Shown here: piece by piece, positions 9,921-18,598 of the stretch | Layout: each line of letters starts with the position of its first letter | How positions within the stretch are numbered: the stretch's first letter is position 1 | Assembly (NCBI RefSeq): GCF_900116105.1 | Contig: NZ_FPAC01000001.1 | Location: forward strand, 1,850,862-1,914,861 | From: Paenibacillus sp. 453mf | GTDB lineage: Bacteria > Bacillota > Bacilli > Paenibacillales > Paenibacillaceae | Direction: 5' to 3' | DNA length: 64,000 nucleotides | The notes under the pieces: generated by a model | What the model was told of the DNA's origin: nothing | Databases searched by the model: none | The model's input: only the letters and a program-made list of their open reading frames with translations | Program-made: the position numbers and the translations under genes

Positions 9921-10216
9921 TCAAGTGACTCGCATCACAGCTAGCTTAAATCTCTTTTCCTCTATAATTTCCTGAGCAAGTTCATCAGGTCGCTTAATGG
10001 TATTTCATCATTAATCCCGAATTTGCGATCCATTCCATAGACTCAGGATGATCGGTATTCATTTTTGGTAGTTTCGACGATAATTCAAGCTTATACTGAT
10101 CCCGTCTCCGTTTGTCTCACGCCTCCAAAGCTCGTATTACTTCCCGGACCTCAGTTTGTAGTGTATGCAATCCATCCTTTTTCAAATTCTTGTAAACTAG
10201 CTTGCATGTTCAACAT
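9921..10216 (-). pseudogene. Decayed small ORF
   Basis: Reading the minus strand from ATG 10216 (preceded by GGAAAGG), the coding signal moves between frames: MLNMQASLQEFEKGW, then LHTLQTEVREVIRALEA, a stop, KRRRDQYKLELSSKLPK, and finally LAQEIIEEKRFKLAVMRVT before a stop at 9921. Together they would make a charged, helical protein of about 95 residues broken by frameshifts and stops. Family not recognised. The rest of 9793-10393 shows no gene. Confidence 0.4.
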
Positions 10217-10393
10217 CCTTTCCTGAATCATCCTATGTCTTAGATATATTCAGTGAAGGTTCGTTAGGCAACTGCCCGTATGCTTGTTATGTTCCTATGA
10301 CATGTGAGGATATTTACTCTTAAAGGATGTTTAACCAGTCAAGTCATATGAGATTGCATAGAATATAGCATGATCAGCAAGGAGGTGGATTAC

Positions 10394-10513
10394 ATGAGCG
10401 GATATGAATATGTTGGCGGTGCTTACAACGGAGGTTACGGCAACAGCGTTGCTGCCATTCTTGTATTGTTCATTTTGCTAGTCATCATCGTAAAGGCTTT
10501 TAAAGGATATTAA
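10394..10513 (+). CDS. YjcZ-like small membrane protein, 39 aa
   Basis: Strong ribosome site AAGGAGGTGGATTAC before ATG at 10394. The 39-residue product starts MSGYEYVGGAYNGGYGN, then has one hydrophobic helix (VAAILVLFILLVIIV) and a short basic end. Gly/Tyr-rich head plus one helix is the pattern of the YjcZ/sporulation small protein family of Bacillales. Followed directly by a terminator, so monocistronic. Confidence 0.8.
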   Translation: MSGYEYVGGAYNGGYGNSVAAILVLFILLVIIVKAFKGY

Positions 10514-10537
10514 TAAGTAAAACGATTCAAAAAATAC

Positions 10538-10568
10538 GCCCATCCGATTGTATATCGGATGGGCTTTG
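10538..10568 (+). terminator. Terminator after the YjcZ-like gene
   Basis: Stem GCCCATCCGAT/ATCGGATGGGC at 10538-10548 and 10554-10564 followed by TTTGC. 25 bases past the stop. Confidence 0.8.
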
Positions 10569-10904
10569 CTATTGAGATATTCGGTTGTGGATGAGTAGAT
10601 GAAGCAGTTTCGCTACTTCCTGTCATTTTTTGATTACTACTAGTCTCGTGATTATACTTACCGGTATAACGTTCAATATCATTCTCATGTGTATTCCTCT
10701 TATACTGATCCATACCCATATTCACATCATTCTTCACCTTAACGATCGCTCCCCAGCCTGAAATGAACAACAGGAGTACCCCCATTAATGCATATGCAAT
10801 CGTAAAGTATATCTAGCTCGTATTTTATGTGCTCGTGGTAATACGACCCATTTAGTTGAAAGTTCCAATATTACATAATTTAAGTGAAGAGACAAGATTT
10901 CATC

Positions 10905-10966
10905 AAAAAACTGCACCTCTATTGCTGGTTAGGGTACCTAGCAATACGGTGCAGTTCCATTTTTTA
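10905..10966 (-). terminator. Terminator after anti-sigma gene
   Basis: Stem AACTGCACC/GGTGCAGTT (10909-10917, 10948-10956) with a second inner pairing TATTGCT/AGCAATA. T-runs flank it on both strands, so it may work both ways; it lies just past the stop at 10975. Confidence 0.8.
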
Positions 10967-10974
10967 AATAGCTG

Positions 10975-12297
10975 CTAATCAAAAGGAATCGGTACAATCT
11001 TATTATAGGTTTTAATATAATGATATCCACCAAGAATCAATGATTCTGGTTGGTCCGTGGTATTAAATGAATAGGTTCGCTCCCACAGGATGTTTCCATT
11101 GTTTAAGTCCCATGGACGCTCGGAAGAAATGGACGATACGGGAACCTCAGTACCGCCTGCTTGTACAAATATATTGTCATTTTCCAGAATCGTAAATTGT
11201 TTAGTAGCCATCACGATATCATAACCTGTATCCGTTTTGCTCACACTTCGAATCCATAGTTTCTCACTTCCCATTTTAATGGATTGATCGGAAGGTGAGA
11301 CAAGAGAGATTGTTTCCTGTTGATTATGATAACCGCTGGAATTTTTAAGTATTAGCTCAAGACTTCTGATCTCGTCCGTTGGTAGCGCATCAAATCCAAG
11401 TTCAAATTCGCTAAGGCCAGTAGCTGCGTCATATTGTGACTCCATGAAGTCAAAATTCATTTCAATTCCATTTACGTAGAGAAGTGTCGTTCCAAAAAAC
11501 CAAGGTTGCCGCTCCTGTGCCCATTCTTCATTCATTTTAATATGTCCTTTAATGACGGTAGAGGTTAGTGAAGCTGTAATAGACTCATAATATATTTCTC
11601 CCTGATCGACAGCAACTGATTTTGAGATTTTTTCTTTAACCAAGCTCTTCATTGCTTTGCTGGTATCAAATTTAAATGAAATCGGATATGTCTCACGTTC
11701 CCCATTTTTTTGGAATTCATAAAAAGTCACGGTTAATGTTCTAGACAAAGGACTAACGGATTCAAAACGTTGTATTCCATGGAGTACGGTTTCGTCCTCA
11801 CTGTAATCATTACTGCCTTCTTCGGGAGATGAATTGGTCATGAAGCCTTCTATATGGTCTACGCCGAAACGAGATGAATCCCTTCTGATTATTTCTCCTT
11901 CTGGAGCCTTAATGGTGTAGTACATAGAGAACGAGTTATCATCGGCGATTACCCTATCCACTGTAATAAGCGTACCATCATCTAGTGTTGTACTCTTATT
12001 GACCTCCTGCCCGTATCCCTCTGTGGCAGCTTCTGAGAAGCTGGAGGCATTCAGCCCCATATTGAACAACTCGTTTCCATAATAGGTCAATGCCGGATAT
12101 TGATAAGTTCCAACGATAAGCACTAACGCTGCTGCGGTGAGCCCAAACCACAGGACGACTTCATTCTTCTTCTTTTTGTTCGGAACACGGTCTAGTGCAT
12201 TACGAAGTCTGTCCTCCAGCTCTGACGGTGCCTGCATTCTTTCAGAGGTCTGCTTGTGTTCTTGTAATCTCTCCTCGATCGTTCTCATAACGATCAC
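10975..12297 (-). CDS. DUF4179-type anti-sigma/membrane protein
   Basis: A 440-residue protein: cytoplasmic N-terminal part (about 1-45), one membrane helix (VVLWFGLTAAALVLIVGTY), then a large extracytoplasmic beta-rich part. This layout, directly following and overlapping an ECF sigma gene, fits the DUF4179/DUF5643 anti-sigma-like proteins common in Paenibacillus. Its first 56 bases overlap the sigma gene, so the pair is co-translated. It probably holds the sigma factor inactive at the membrane; the signal is unknown. An ATG at 12288 is an alternative start. Confidence 0.75.
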   Translation of the reverse strand: MIVMRTIEERLQEHKQTSERMQAPSELEDRLRNALDRVPNKKKKNEVVLWFGLTAAALVLIVGTYQYPALTYYGNELFNMGLNASSFSEAATEGYGQEVNKSTTLDDGTLITVDRVIADDNSFSMYYTIKAPEGEIIRRDSSRFGVDHIEGFMTNSSPEEGSNDYSEDETVLHGIQRFESVSPLSRTLTVTFYEFQKNGERETYPISFKFDTSKAMKSLVKEKISKSVAVDQGEIYYESITASLTSTVIKGHIKMNEEWAQERQPWFFGTTLLYVNGIEMNFDFMESQYDAATGLSEFELGFDALPTDEIRSLELILKNSSGYHNQQETISLVSPSDQSIKMGSEKLWIRSVSKTDTGYDIVMATKQFTILENDNIFVQAGGTEVPVSSISSERPWDLNNGNILWERTYSFNTTDQPESLILGGYHYIKTYNKIVPIPFD

Positions 12298-12817
12298 CTC
12301 CGATCGTAGATTTCAGTTTAACTAGACCCTGTGAGATTCTTGATTTGATCGTACCAATCGGTGCACCTGTCATGTCCGCAATGGTCTGATAAGGAAGGTC
12401 ATGTATATAGCGAAGCTCGATCGCTTCACGCTGACGTGGATTTAGCTTGGATAGAAGCTCTTTCATATCTGTCTCAGACTCAAAGTGAAGATAAGGATCA
12501 ACTTCAGTCAGATTAGCTATGAAAGACTCCTGTTTTCCTTCAATGAGAATAAGTTTATCTTTTTTTCGAAGTGCTGATTTGCAGTGGTTTACAAGTATCG
12601 TTTTACTCCAGCTGTAGAATGCCTCCCTCTTCTGCAATTGCTCAAGCTTCTCATAGAGAGTTATGATCATATCTTCCATGGCATCCATTGCATCATGCTT
12701 ATTTCCCATATACTTATAGGCAAGACGATAATAAGCGTCCTGTTCTGCTAAGATGAGCTGTAGTAAAGCTTCTTTGTTCCCCCTTTGGGCTTGTCTAACA
12801 AGACGGCTTATATTCAT
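12242..12817 (-). CDS. ECF-type RNA polymerase sigma factor
   Basis: A 191-residue sigma-70 family protein. Region 2 spans about residues 20-85 (AYRLAYKYMGNKHDAMDAMED, then KREAFYSWSKTILVNHC). Region 4 is LNPRQREAIELRYIHDLPYQ with the DNA-binding helix APIGTIKSRISQGL. Preceded by GGGGGGAGACC. It overlaps the anti-sigma gene downstream by 56 bases. No clear ECF promoter was made out upstream. Confidence 0.9.
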   Translation of the reverse strand: MNISRLVRQAQRGNKEALLQLILAEQDAYYRLAYKYMGNKHDAMDAMEDMIITLYEKLEQLQKREAFYSWSKTILVNHCKSALRKKDKLILIEGKQESFIANLTEVDPYLHFESETDMKELLSKLNPRQREAIELRYIHDLPYQTIADMTGAPIGTIKSRISQGLVKLKSTIGGDRYENDRGEITRTQADL

Positions 12818-13012
12818 GGTCTCCCCCCTTTTCTAAATAAGAGATATTAACAGTAAATAAAGTTCATTTTGAAACAAAAAAACAAAAATCAGCCGATCCA
12901 GATTCATTTTCTCTTTATATAAAATTCTTGCTCCCATTGCTTTTGAATTTCTTCATCTTTATCCGAATGTTCCCTGTCATTAGGGGTAAACTACGGTCGA
13001 GGTGAAAAACAT

Positions 13013-13462
13013 ATGAGAAAATGGCTAATCATGCTCCTTATCATTTTATTGATTAATGGAATTTGTATAGCTGAAATTAACGCCACTCCCGATCCACCTG
13101 AAGAATCAAACCAAATGGAACAAAACAGCACTATAGAACCGTTTAGACGAGGCGGATTTCGATCACCAAGAGGAACCTATAACCCCGGAATCCGGAATCC
13201 CAATCGTACAAATCCATCTAGACAGGATAATAACGTGAATAATCCATCCCAACCAAGAACGACACCTGCAACAAGAACGGGTTTTGGTGGTTTTGGCGGC
13301 TTATTCGGCGGTCTGGCTCTAGGCACAATTATAGGATCACTGTTTAATCCGTTTGCCGGATTCTCACTTGGTGCCCCTATACTTTCCCTACTCAGTCTGG
13401 CTTTGTGGATCGTCGTAATTATCGCCGTCGTTCGTTTGTTTCGCAGGAAGAAAGAATATTAG
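13013..13462 (+). CDS. Secreted/membrane protein with Pro/Asn/Arg and Gly-rich linker
   Basis: This 149-residue protein has an N-terminal signal or anchor (KWLIMLLIILLINGICIA), a low-complexity stretch rich in Asn, Pro, Arg and Thr (about 40-90), a Gly-rich segment (GFGGFGGLFGGLALG) and a C-terminal helix (ILSLLSLALWIVVIIAVV) before a basic RLFRRKK end. It recalls the N-terminal half of Tim44-like membrane proteins of Firmicutes, but that is a resemblance only. The preceding GTCGAGGTGAAAAACAT gives a plausible ribosome site. Confidence 0.65.
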   Translation: MRKWLIMLLIILLINGICIAEINATPDPPEESNQMEQNSTIEPFRRGGFRSPRGTYNPGIRNPNRTNPSRQDNNVNNPSQPRTTPATRTGFGGFGGLFGGLALGTIIGSLFNPFAGFSLGAPILSLLSLALWIVVIIAVVRLFRRKKEY

Positions 13463-13543
13463 GAATGACGGATTGTTGCCTATAAATTCCGCCATCAGCA
13501 AATTCATTAAAGAGAAACAATTAATATAACAAATTTGTACAAT

Positions 13544-13590
13544 TAAAAAGGATGACTTCAGATGAAAACCGAAGCCATCCTCTATTATTT
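13544..13590 (-). terminator. Bidirectional terminator
   Basis: GGATGACTTC (13550-13559) pairs with GAAGCCATCC (13571-13580) with one mismatch. The minus strand ends in TTTTT and the plus strand in TCTATTATTT, so it can serve the converging genes on both sides. Confidence 0.75.
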
Positions 13591-13605
13591 GATTAAATAT
13601 ATCCT

Positions 13606-14400
13606 TTATCCAGTAACTCTTGGCTTTGTTGGATCGCAATTAGGGCTCTGAATCTCACCCAGTGCAGCCAGCTTCGATAGATAATAACATTCTTCTCGAT
13701 ACATATGGTCCGGCATTAACGGATTTATTCGATCCAGCACTTCCCCGCGCAGCTCAAATTCCTCAAGCTCGGCTAGAAAGTGCATGAATACCTTCATTTC
13801 AAGGTCTACATCCGCATGAAATTTCGTCAATGCCGGGAAGTCCTTTAAATGGGTACGTAAATATCCAGCCATTTCCACGGATTTGAGATAAAACCCTTTG
13901 AAATTTTTCTGAAAAGCATTACTTTTTTTAATGAGCTGCATTTCTGCAAAATCTAAATCGGCAGCGAGACTGGCTGCATGTCCATATGCATCCTGTAACC
14001 AAAGCATATCATAATGCAGCGGATGAAATAGAGGAACACCTTGCCCTTCAAGCAATGATTTTAAGATTCGCTGATATTCCTCTAATTCATTCACCATGTG
14101 GTTAATGAAGGAGGGCGTCAGAAGTATATCTACTTTGCCTTCAAGCTGACGTTTCAGTAAATTCAGTTTGAAATTTCGAAGTTCTTGAGTGGCACCATTT
14201 GCTTCATGCGTTAGATTTGAGATATTTGTCGATGCATTCGAACGTCTCGCCTCATCGAGCAGCACATCAAATCGGTTCATCAATCGTTCAGCGATGGCGA
14301 TATCAGCTTTTTCTTTAGGTGAGAGTGCAGTAAAAATAAACCGACAATGATCACCAAGAATTTGCAGCCAAAACCGATGCTCATATAAAGCATCCTCCAT
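13606..14400 (-). CDS. DUF2935 protein
   Basis: The start MEDALYEHRFWLQILGDHCRF is characteristic of DUF2935, a helical two-domain family of Firmicutes. The second half repeats the pattern (HPLHYDMLWLQDAYGHAASL). I start at ATG 14400 because GAGAGGAGG stands 9 bases upstream; the longer frame begins at 14436 within that site. His/Glu in each repeat suggest metal binding, as in hemerythrin-like bundles, but this is inference. Confidence 0.85.
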   Translation of the reverse strand: MEDALYEHRFWLQILGDHCRFIFTALSPKEKADIAIAERLMNRFDVLLDEARRSNASTNISNLTHEANGATQELRNFKLNLLKRQLEGKVDILLTPSFINHMVNELEEYQRILKSLLEGQGVPLFHPLHYDMLWLQDAYGHAASLAADLDFAEMQLIKKSNAFQKNFKGFYLKSVEMAGYLRTHLKDFPALTKFHADVDLEMKVFMHFLAELEEFELRGEVLDRINPLMPDHMYREECYYLSKLAALGEIQSPNCDPTKPRVTG

Positions 14401-14498
14401 CCATTTCATCCTCCTCTCACAGCCGTTATTCACCAAATATATGCTGCTTGAGGCTATGTAGAACGCTAGTAGAACTGTAAATTATTTTTAATAGATCG

Positions 14499-15023
14499 TT
14501 AAAACCTCATATCCATATGCACCGTCTGCCAAACAGGGTCATTCTCGTACAATCGTTCACTGAAGCCTTTTGCTGTCCAGAATGGAATGGCCCCTGGTAA
14601 GAAAGCATGCGTATGTAAGTATAACGTTTCATAACCAGCTTCCCGGCTAAAGGCCGTCGCAGCTTCAAATAAGGCGGTACCAATGCCTGAACGGCGGCAA
14701 GTCGAATCTGTGTAACACTTGACGACTTCGGCGGTTGTTGTTAAGTCATAGACTCCTTCAATCTGTTTCAGCCTTCCGTCGTAAGGACAAATTCCGATTG
14801 TACCAAGCACTGAACCATCCTCGGATATAGCAGCAAAAACAGCAGCATTTTTTCTAAGCACATAATACTGCTCGAATTGATCCAAGTCCTGGGGAAGCTG
14901 TTCCGTTGACAGCATAGGAAATACTTCCTTCCTTATTTTCATGACAAATGCGATAACTTGATCATAGGGCTCTGCTTCAATCTTTTGTATCGTATAAGCA
15001 TGCGCTAATCTGATCTTACTCAT
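14499..15023 (-). CDS. GNAT family N-acetyltransferase
   Basis: A 174-residue acetyltransferase with the acetyl-CoA loop TCRRSGIGTALFEAA and the following strand ETLYLHTHAFLPGAIPFWTAKGF. Start at ATG 15023 chosen because AAGGAG lies 5-6 bases before it. Substrate unknown. It faces the same way as the DUF2935 gene but 98 bases apart. Confidence 0.88.
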   Translation of the reverse strand: MSKIRLAHAYTIQKIEAEPYDQVIAFVMKIRKEVFPMLSTEQLPQDLDQFEQYYVLRKNAAVFAAISEDGSVLGTIGICPYDGRLKQIEGVYDLTTTAEVVKCYTDSTCRRSGIGTALFEAATAFSREAGYETLYLHTHAFLPGAIPFWTAKGFSERLYENDPVWQTVHMDMRF

Positions 15024-15151
15024 ATATGCTCCTTCTGTTTGCATGTATTATTGCAGAGTTGTTGTATGCTATAAATTACTTACAACTATATATTAAGATA
15101 AAATATTTGCAGTAAAAAGTACAACAATTAAGGCAGCTATCTTTTTCCCAT

Positions 15152-15198
15152 AAAAAAAGAAGCCCCTCAAAATTCACACTCTCAAGGACTTCTCTTTT
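15152..15198 (-). terminator. Terminator after COG0523 gene
   Basis: An imperfect stem (GAAG...CTTC with GU pairs) just past the stop at 15202 and followed on the minus strand by seven T. Confidence 0.6.
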
Positions 15199-15201
15199 GA
15201 T

Positions 15202-16410
15202 TTATTGCAGCTTAGGGAATGGATCTTTAAATTCTCTCCAATTGGAATGAAGCTCTTCCTCAGTTAATAGCGCTGTATCCAGGCTCTTTTCAATTTCCTC
15301 ACGATCCATATCAATTCCAATGAACACAATCTTCGTAATCCGATCTCCCCACACCTCATCCCAATCAGGAATGTCAGGGATCTTTCCGTTAAAATGAAAA
15401 TCGATTTCTTCTTGGCTTAGTGAAGCAATCCAAACTCCTGCGGGAGAGAGTTGTTTCGATGTACCCGCATGACTATACGAAATGGCCATATGATTCCGAG
15501 TGGCTAACCACATTAAGCCTTTGGATCGAACAATCGAGGATGGATATTTAGAAATCCAGCGAAGCAGCCGTTCTGGATGAAACGGAACCTTTCGCTTGTA
15601 CACAAACGAGTGAATCCCGTATTCTTCTGTTTCAGGCACATGCTCTTCCTTTAACATCTCCTTAATCCAACCCGCAGACTGGCTAGCTTTATCGAAGTTG
15701 AATCGACCTGTATTTAGTATTTCTTTGGGATCAATGCGTCCTTGTACTGAATGAATGAGCTTCGCCTCTGGTTGTAAGGCAGTCAGTGCCTTCTCAAGAC
15801 GAGTCAACTCCTCTTCAGAAATAAGATCTACCTTATTAAGGATTAGTACGTCGCAGAATTCGACCTGATCCGTTAATAAGTGTACAATTCCACGTTGATC
15901 TTCCTCACCGACTGCCTGACCGCGGTCCCTTAAAGATTCCTTAGAATTAAAATCGATCCAGAACTGAGCAGCATCCACCACCGTAACCATGGTATCCAGT
16001 CTTGTATACTGAGTTAGATCAATCCCATTCTCCTCATCCACATAGCTGAACGTTTGAGCAACCGGAACAGGTTCTCCAATGCCCGTTGATTCAATAAGTA
16101 TGTAGTCAAATTTCTGTTCTTTAGCAAGACGTTCTACTTCTACAAGAAGGTCCTCACGCAGCGTGCAGCAGATACAGCCATTGGACATCTCGACTAATTT
16201 TTCATCCGTACGAGATAATCCACCTCCATCTCGTATCAGATCAGCATCGATATTGACCTCGCCCAGGTCATTAACGATCACTGCTACTCTAAGACCCTCT
16301 CGATTGTTTAACACGTGATTCATAATTGTTGTCTTCCCGGCTCCTAAATAACCGCATAATACGGTAACGGGAATTCTACCATCTTGTGCTGCTGAGGTTT
16401 GGAGGTTCAT
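15202..16410 (-). CDS. COG0523 (CobW-family) GTPase, likely zinc metallochaperone
   Basis: A 402-residue P-loop GTPase. Walker A is [15 protein letters not shown]; the metal site Cys-x-Cys-Cys is in [12 protein letters not shown]; the GTP base motif is LNKVD. A C-terminal CobW_C domain includes the FHPERLLRW segment. B. subtilis YciC is a relative known to be Zur-controlled. Position beside zinc-free S14, L33 and L31 supports a role in zinc limitation. It follows the S14 terminator, and no Zur box was made out directly upstream, so its promoter is unclear. Confidence 0.88.
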   Translation of the reverse strand: MNLQTSAAQDGRIPVTVLCGYLGAGKTTIMNHVLNNREGLRVAVIVNDLGEVNIDADLIRDGGGLSRTDEKLVEMSNGCICCTLREDLLVEVERLAKEQKFDYILIESTGIGEPVPVAQTFSYVDEENGIDLTQYTRLDTMVTVVDAAQFWIDFNSKESLRDRGQAVGEEDQRGIVHLLTDQVEFCDVLILNKVDLISEEELTRLEKALTALQPEAKLIHSVQGRIDPKEILNTGRFNFDKASQSAGWIKEMLKEEHVPETEEYGIHSFVYKRKVPFHPERLLRWISKYPSSIVRSKGLMWLATRNHMAISYSHAGTSKQLSPAGVWIASLSQEEIDFHFNGKIPDIPDWDEVWGDRITKIVFIGIDMDREEIEKSLDTALLTEEELHSNWREFKDPFPKLQ

Positions 16411-16470
16411 ATTATCGCTTCCTTTCCATTCATATAGCGCAGAAATAACTACACAAGGTCTATCTGAGTA

Positions 16471-16502
16471 AAAATAAGGCTCCTTTACAGGTAAGGAGCC
16501 CC
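16471..16502 (-). terminator. Terminator after rpsN
   Basis: Stem GGCTCCTT/AAGGAGCC (16478-16485, 16493-16500), followed on the minus strand by TTATTTTTAC. Confidence 0.85.
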
Positions 16503-16537
16503 ATCTTAGCTAACATAAACTTCTTCTGCGGTTTGGT

Positions 16538-16807
16538 TTACCAGCTTGATTTTTTCACACCTGGGATTTGACCCTTGTGTGCGAGTTCTCGGAATACAAT
16601 TCGGGATACACCGAATTTACTAATATATCCTCTCGGTCTGCCGCTCACCGCGCAGCGATTATGAAGACGTGTAGGAGAGGAATCCCGAGGCAGCTTCTGC
16701 AGGGCTTCATAATCTCCCTTTTCTTTTAACTCCCTGCGTTTATCCGCATACTTTTGCACCATCTGCTGTCTTTTCAGCTCTTTTACTACTTTTGATTTTT
16801 TCGCCAA
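16538..16807 (-). CDS. rpsN: 30S ribosomal protein S14, zinc-independent type
   Basis: An 89-residue S14 ([16 protein letters not shown] ... [18 protein letters not shown]). The zinc-binding S14 of Firmicutes is about 61 aa with two CxxC pairs; this long form keeps only one Cys, so it needs no zinc. In B. subtilis the equivalent paralog replaces the zinc form under Zur derepression. It lies last in the L31-L33-S14 row. Confidence 0.95.
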   Translation of the reverse strand: MAKKSKVVKELKRQQMVQKYADKRRELKEKGDYEALQKLPRDSSPTRLHNRCAVSGRPRGYISKFGVSRIVFRELAHKGQIPGVKKSSW

Positions 16808-16892
16808 CGCAAGTAACCTTCTTTCAACAATATTCTGTGTTTTACAACTACGTATGGTTCATTTCGCAAATTCCGTTATGGAGTTGTTCCTT

Positions 16893-17042
16893 TTAGCGAG
16901 TTTCACGATGTAACGTGTATCTTTTCAATCTAGGACTGTACTTTTTCATTTCCAGTCTTTCAGGGTGGTTCCGTTTATTCTTCGTTGTTGTATAATTCCG
17001 ATCACCTGTTTCGGTGCAAGCCAAGGTTACGATCACTCTCAC
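16893..17042 (-). CDS. rpmG: 50S ribosomal protein L33, zinc-free paralog
   Basis: A 49-residue frame from GTG 17042 to TAA at 16893-16895 matches L33 end to end: [20 protein letters not shown], then [20 protein letters not shown] and YTLHRETR. In zinc-binding L33 the pairs are C-x-x-C in CTECGDRN and KKYCPR; here the second Cys of pair one is Thr and that of the second pair is Ser, so the ribbon is broken. This is the usual look of Zur-derepressed paralogs and it lies between the equivalent L31 and S14 paralogs. AAGGG precedes the GTG. Confidence 0.93.
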   Translation of the reverse strand: MRVIVTLACTETGDRNYTTTKNKRNHPERLEMKKYSPRLKRYTLHRETR

Positions 17043-17137
17043 TGAATTCACATCCCTTATTTCATTTTGTTATTTTGCCAAAGACCAGATTGGCACTTAA
17101 GCTCTGTTTAGATAATGCTTAAGATTACTGCTTATAT

Positions 17138-17389
17138 TTACTTCTTGTGCTGTAATCTCTGTTTAAACTTATCAACACGTCCGCCAATTTCCGCATTCTT
17201 TAGTTTTCCTGTGAAGAAAGGATGTGACGCTGAGCTTGAGTCTACACGAATGACGGGATAGGTATTACCATCCTCCCACTCCATTAGCTCCGATGAGGTC
17301 TTTGTAGAACCACTGAGAAATTTATAGCCTACACTTGCGTCCAAGAAAATAACGGTTTGATACTTTGGATGTATACCATTTTGCATCAT
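17138..17389 (-). CDS. rpmE2: 50S ribosomal protein L31 type B
   Basis: An 83-residue L31 without the CxxC zinc ribbon of type A ([36 protein letters not shown]). Type B L31 is a Zur-regulated substitute in many bacteria. A Zur-like palindrome stands 42 bases upstream of the ATG, making this the likely first gene of the zinc-sparing ribosomal operon with L33 and S14. Confidence 0.95.
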   Translation of the reverse strand: MMQNGIHPKYQTVIFLDASVGYKFLSGSTKTSSELMEWEDGNTYPVIRVDSSSASHPFFTGKLKNAEIGGRVDKFKQRLQHKK

Positions 17390-17430
17390 AATCCTGCCTT
17401 TCTATGTGTGTATTATTGTTCATTTCATTT

Positions 17431-17449
17431 ATTCGTAATTATTACGATT
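17431..17449 (-). promoter_or_regulatory. Zur-like box upstream of rpmE2
   Basis: ATTCGTAATTATTACGATT is an almost perfect palindrome that matches the B. subtilis Zur consensus core TCGTAATnATTACGA. Confidence 0.85.
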
Positions 17450-17533
17450 AATAAAGATTAAATTACACCATAATCTCGCTTCTGTCAACCTTAGCAACAA
17501 GAAACGAAACTCGGTATTTCTATTGTTCTAGCT

Positions 17534-18349
17534 TTAGTGAACCATGGTGTGTGGAAAATAGTCATGAAATGCATTCTTTATTTTGGTATAGTCCATGCTG
17601 CACTCTTCAATAATGACTTTGCGTTTGGCTTTAATAATAACCTGCTCCATATCTGCAAAGCTGCAGCCCTTTAACAACTGAGCGGCCTGTTTAATCATAG
17701 AAGATTCAATAGGTTCATTCCCCAATAGCTTGGATAGATAGCTTCTGCACTCCGTCTCCTCAGGTAAATCATAATGCATCCGGGTATCAAATCTGCGCCA
17801 TATGGCATGATCCAGCTCGGCCTGAAGATTCGTTGCGGCCACAAATATGCTGTCGCCATCGAATTCATCCAGACACTGTAACAGTGTATTCACGACACGA
17901 GCCATCTCTTTCACTTCGTCGATGGAATCTCTTGCCCTGGCGATCGCGTCCACTTCATCCAAGAACAGGACACAGGAGAGCGACTTCGCATATTCGAATA
18001 TTTTGCGCAAATTACTGCCTGTCTCCCCTAAATGACTGTGAATAATCGCATCCAAACGAACCATGATGAGTGGAAGATCCAATTGCTCTGCAATGTAAAA
18101 AGCGGTAAGTGTCTTCCCCGTGCCCGGCGGACCAAACATCACCATCTTATTCGGCATCGGAACATCAGCAGCTTCAAATTTATCTCGTAATTGTTGAATA
18201 TGGAGAAACTCATCAACGATCTTAGAGTTAGTTTCATTAAGTACGATATGCTTTACCTTTTTGCGGCATTCTGCAGCAGTGTATACGGAAGCAGCATCAA
18301 TACCTTTTGATTTAGGCAGCATTTTCGATTTATTTTTCTGTTGACCCAT
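17534..18349 (-). CDS. AAA-family ATPase, probably zinc-responsive
   Basis: A 271-residue AAA protein: Walker A FGPPGTGKTLTAFYIAE near residue 90, Walker B CVLFLDEVDAIARAR near 140, sensor AATNLQAELD and arginine region WRRFDTRMHYDLPEE. The first 60 residues are basic and unlike a known domain. It resembles ClpX/SpoVK-class single AAA modules. A second Zur-like box lies 33 bases upstream, so it is probably derepressed on zinc loss with the neighbouring ribosomal paralogs. Function in zinc stress is inferred only. Confidence 0.85.
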   Translation of the reverse strand: MGQQKNKSKMLPKSKGIDAASVYTAAECRKKVKHIVLNETNSKIVDEFLHIQQLRDKFEAADVPMPNKMVMFGPPGTGKTLTAFYIAEQLDLPLIMVRLDAIIHSHLGETGSNLRKIFEYAKSLSCVLFLDEVDAIARARDSIDEVKEMARVVNTLLQCLDEFDGDSIFVAATNLQAELDHAIWRRFDTRMHYDLPEETECRSYLSKLLGNEPIESSMIKQAAQLLKGCSFADMEQVIIKAKRKVIIEECSMDYTKIKNAFHDYFPHTMVH

Positions 18350-18381
18350 CTTAATTCTCCTGTCTATTGCAAAGCCGATTT

Positions 18382-18400
18382 ATTAGTAAATATTACGATT
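18382..18400 (-). promoter_or_regulatory. Zur-like box upstream of AAA ATPase
   Basis: ATTAGTAAATATTACGATT keeps one perfect Zur half (ATTACGATT) and a weaker second half, in the same place relative to its gene as the box before rpmE2. Confidence 0.65.
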
Positions 18401-18495
18401 AACAAAGTATATATTATTCTTTTTCAATGAAGTTGTCAAAGAACTATCCAATATCTCTTAATTACATTTTTGCATTTCGTTCATATAGTGAAAAA

Positions 18496-18536
18496 ACGAG
18501 CCAGCCATAGATAGCTCTTATCTTTGGCCGGCTCGT
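18496..18536 (-). terminator. Hairpin with shared loop, probable terminator
   Basis: ACGAGCCaGCC pairs with GGCcGGCTCGT around the loop region TAGATAGCTCTTATCTT. On the minus strand it is followed by TTTTTTC. It lies downstream of the GH30 end and upstream of the AAA gene. The loop recurs in cassette elements E11 and E12. Confidence 0.7.
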
Positions 18537-18598
18537 GTATCGTCTGATTAATATTCCATTATTATACATTAATTAATTAAATTTTATAACTCTATTGA

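Noticed and set aside
10510..10785. 91-aa minus-strand ORF with a short hydrophobic start
   Set aside because: No ribosome site, a weak helix, and its C-terminal part is just the reverse reading of the YjcZ-gene terminator. It may be chance.
16411..16470. Zur box directly before the COG0523 gene
   Set aside because: Looked for ATTACGATT-like halves and found none; control may come from elsewhere.
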